Source: Paracoccus sediminis (lineage in GTDB: Bacteria > Pseudomonadota > Alphaproteobacteria > Rhodobacterales > Rhodobacteraceae). Taken from it: DNA of 64,000 nt. Made by a program: the position numbers and the translations under genes. The notes beneath the pieces are model-generated. The model saw only the letters and a program-made list of their open reading frames with translations. It was not told where the DNA came from and did not search any database. Shown piece by piece: positions 63,293 through 64,000 of this stretch (its first letter is position 1; every line of letters begins with the position of its first letter). Location of the stretch: positions 186,001-250,000 of the forward strand of contig NZ_FZNM01000003.1 of the NCBI RefSeq assembly GCF_900188295.1. Direction: 5' to 3'.

Positions 63293-64000
63293 TCCCGCCG
63301 CCTCAACATGACCAGCAGGGGCGGCAGGGCCAGCATCGCCAGCCAGGGACCAAGATCGCGGTATTGCAGCGCCTGCAAGACCGGATCGCGCACCGATCCG
63401 CCGCTGCGGGCAAGGCGATCGGCCATGCGGTCGGTGGCGTCCCAGGCCATGACCTCGCCGCCCCGCACCAGTCGCGCAAGGGCGCCGTCGGGTGCGCCGG
63501 GGGCGTCGGCCGCACGCCCCGTCAGGCGCAGCGCCCACAGCCGGACGCCCCGATCCGCCAGCCGGTCGGCCTCGGCCACGGCCTGCACATCGACGCCCCC
63601 GCCGTCCGAGATCAGCACAAGATCGGCGCGCGGCAGGCCCGCCAGCATCTGCGCGGCCATGCCGATGGCGGCCGCCGGGCGACTGCCCTTGCCGGGCATG
63701 GTGCCGGCGTCCAGAACGCCGATCTGGGTTTGCAGGGTTCCCACGTCCAGCGTCGGCGCGGCGGCCGTGAAGGCCTTGCCCGCATACAGAACCAGGCCGA
63801 CCGGCCGCCCGGACAGCGCCTGCGACAGCCCGGCGGTGGCCAGCCGGGCCTGATCCAGCCCCGGCCCCTGCGCGACCGAGGGCGACAGATCCACGGCCAG
63901 AACCACCGCATCGGCCTGCGCCAGCACCGGGGCATCGGACCGAGGCAGCGCCGGGCCGGCCATGGCCGCGATCAACAGGCCCAGCGTCGCGGGGGCCAGC
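63289..64000 (-). CDS. VWA-domain protein of the Bat operon (BatB-like), 5' end cut by the window
   Basis: The frame is open to the window edge, so the N terminus is missing. The visible 237 residues begin in a hydrophobic segment (LAPATLGLLIAAM), then a von Willebrand A domain with the MIDAS motif AVDLSPSVAQG (DxSxS), LVLYAGKAFTAAAPT, GKGSRPAAAIGMA and LVLISDGGGVDVQ. A C-terminal membrane helix (LGPWLAMLALPPLLVML) follows. BatA/BatB proteins have this layout. The TTG at 63975 could mark a start but leaves no N-terminal helix, so a true start beyond the window is likelier. Confidence 0.85.
   Translation of the reverse strand, partial: LAPATLGLLIAAMAGPALPRSDAPVLAQADAVVLAVDLSPSVAQGPGLDQARLATAGLSQALSGRPVGLVLYAGKAFTAAAPTLDVGTLQTQIGVLDAGTMPGKGSRPAAAIGMAAQMLAGLPRADLVLISDGGGVDVQAVAEADRLADRGVRLWALRLTGRAADAPGAPDGALARLVRGGEVMAWDATDRMADRLARSGGSVRDPVLQALQYRDLGPWLAMLALPPLLVMLRRRE

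Noticed and set aside
61533..64000. mxaC-mxaK-mxaL/A-type methanol oxidation cluster
   Set aside because: The VWA, TPR and BatD-like layout can resemble mxa genes, but no methanol dehydrogenase, cytochrome cL or PQQ genes are visible and the last gene has BatD topology.

Overview
The window is a chromosomal segment of a high-GC alphaproteobacterium. A Paracoccus-like member of the Rhodobacteraceae fits best. The evidence is the gene order (era, rnc, lepB, acpS, pdxJ, ispE in one run), alphaproteobacterial families (DUF1491, DUF2794, a 51-residue aa3 oxidase subunit IV close to the Paracoccus one, hisC-like gene with a stand-alone RAM protein), an ETF:ubiquinone oxidoreductase, and a dispersed GC-rich intergenic repeat ending in GTGAAGAAGA. 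Coding density is very high, and many neighbours overlap by ATGA or GTGA. I see no insertion sequence, prophage, CRISPR array, rRNA or tRNA.

Layout. 0-7.2 kb: a minus-strand operon of nine genes (TPR protein, ispE, pdxJ, an unrecognised low-GC gene, acpS, lepB, rnc, era, DUF1491). 7.2-16.8 kb: ETF-QO and greA (divergent), a membrane protein, a GNAT enzyme, azlCD, a lipoprotein, the cytochrome oxidase subunit IV peptide, an MBL hydrolase coupled to an acyl-CoA dehydrogenase, and tsaC/Sua5. 17.2-23.1 kb: glutamate dehydrogenase divergent from a TetR regulator, with a perfect 18-bp palindrome between them; two I78-like lipoproteins with a terminator; DUF2794; and hrpB. 23.2-29.5 kb: ycjX-ycjF, an amino-sugar kinase-nagA pair, and ilvD.

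29.5-36.1 kb: an SMR guanidinium exporter behind what looks like a guanidine-II riboswitch; a PNPOx-fold gene broken by one amber codon; ubiH; a HAD nucleotidase divergent from a GntR regulator with a glycosylase and an esterase; a VOC protein; and an HNH endonuclease. 36.2-47.6 kb: dapA, a lytic transglycosylase, a decayed phosphatase gene, an EamA transporter, suhB, metR/metF with two MetR-like boxes, ornithine decarboxylase/Lrp with a repeat-rich operator region, a probable frameshifted ORF, a tandem-duplicated DUF1428 protein, a rearranged VOC gene and a GST. 47.7-56.1 kb: valS, a HisC-like aminotransferase with a RAM protein, a MATE exporter, a CbpA-type co-chaperone with a CbpM-type modulator, and an aldo/keto reductase. 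56.1-64 kb: a complete Opp/Dpp-type ABC importer (SBP, two permeases, two ATPases) and the downstream part of a Bat (BatB/TPR/BatD) operon cut by the window edge.

Most of the window is core metabolism, and I found no large undescribed multi-gene system. The strongest signals are small: the tandem-hairpin riboswitch with a 10-bp anti-Shine-Dalgarno pairing, a dispersed repeat family with one copy translated in frame inside hrpB, two genes with in-frame amber codons, clear operator palindromes, and an alien-looking gene with a nuclease-like motif inside the pdxJ-acpS operon.
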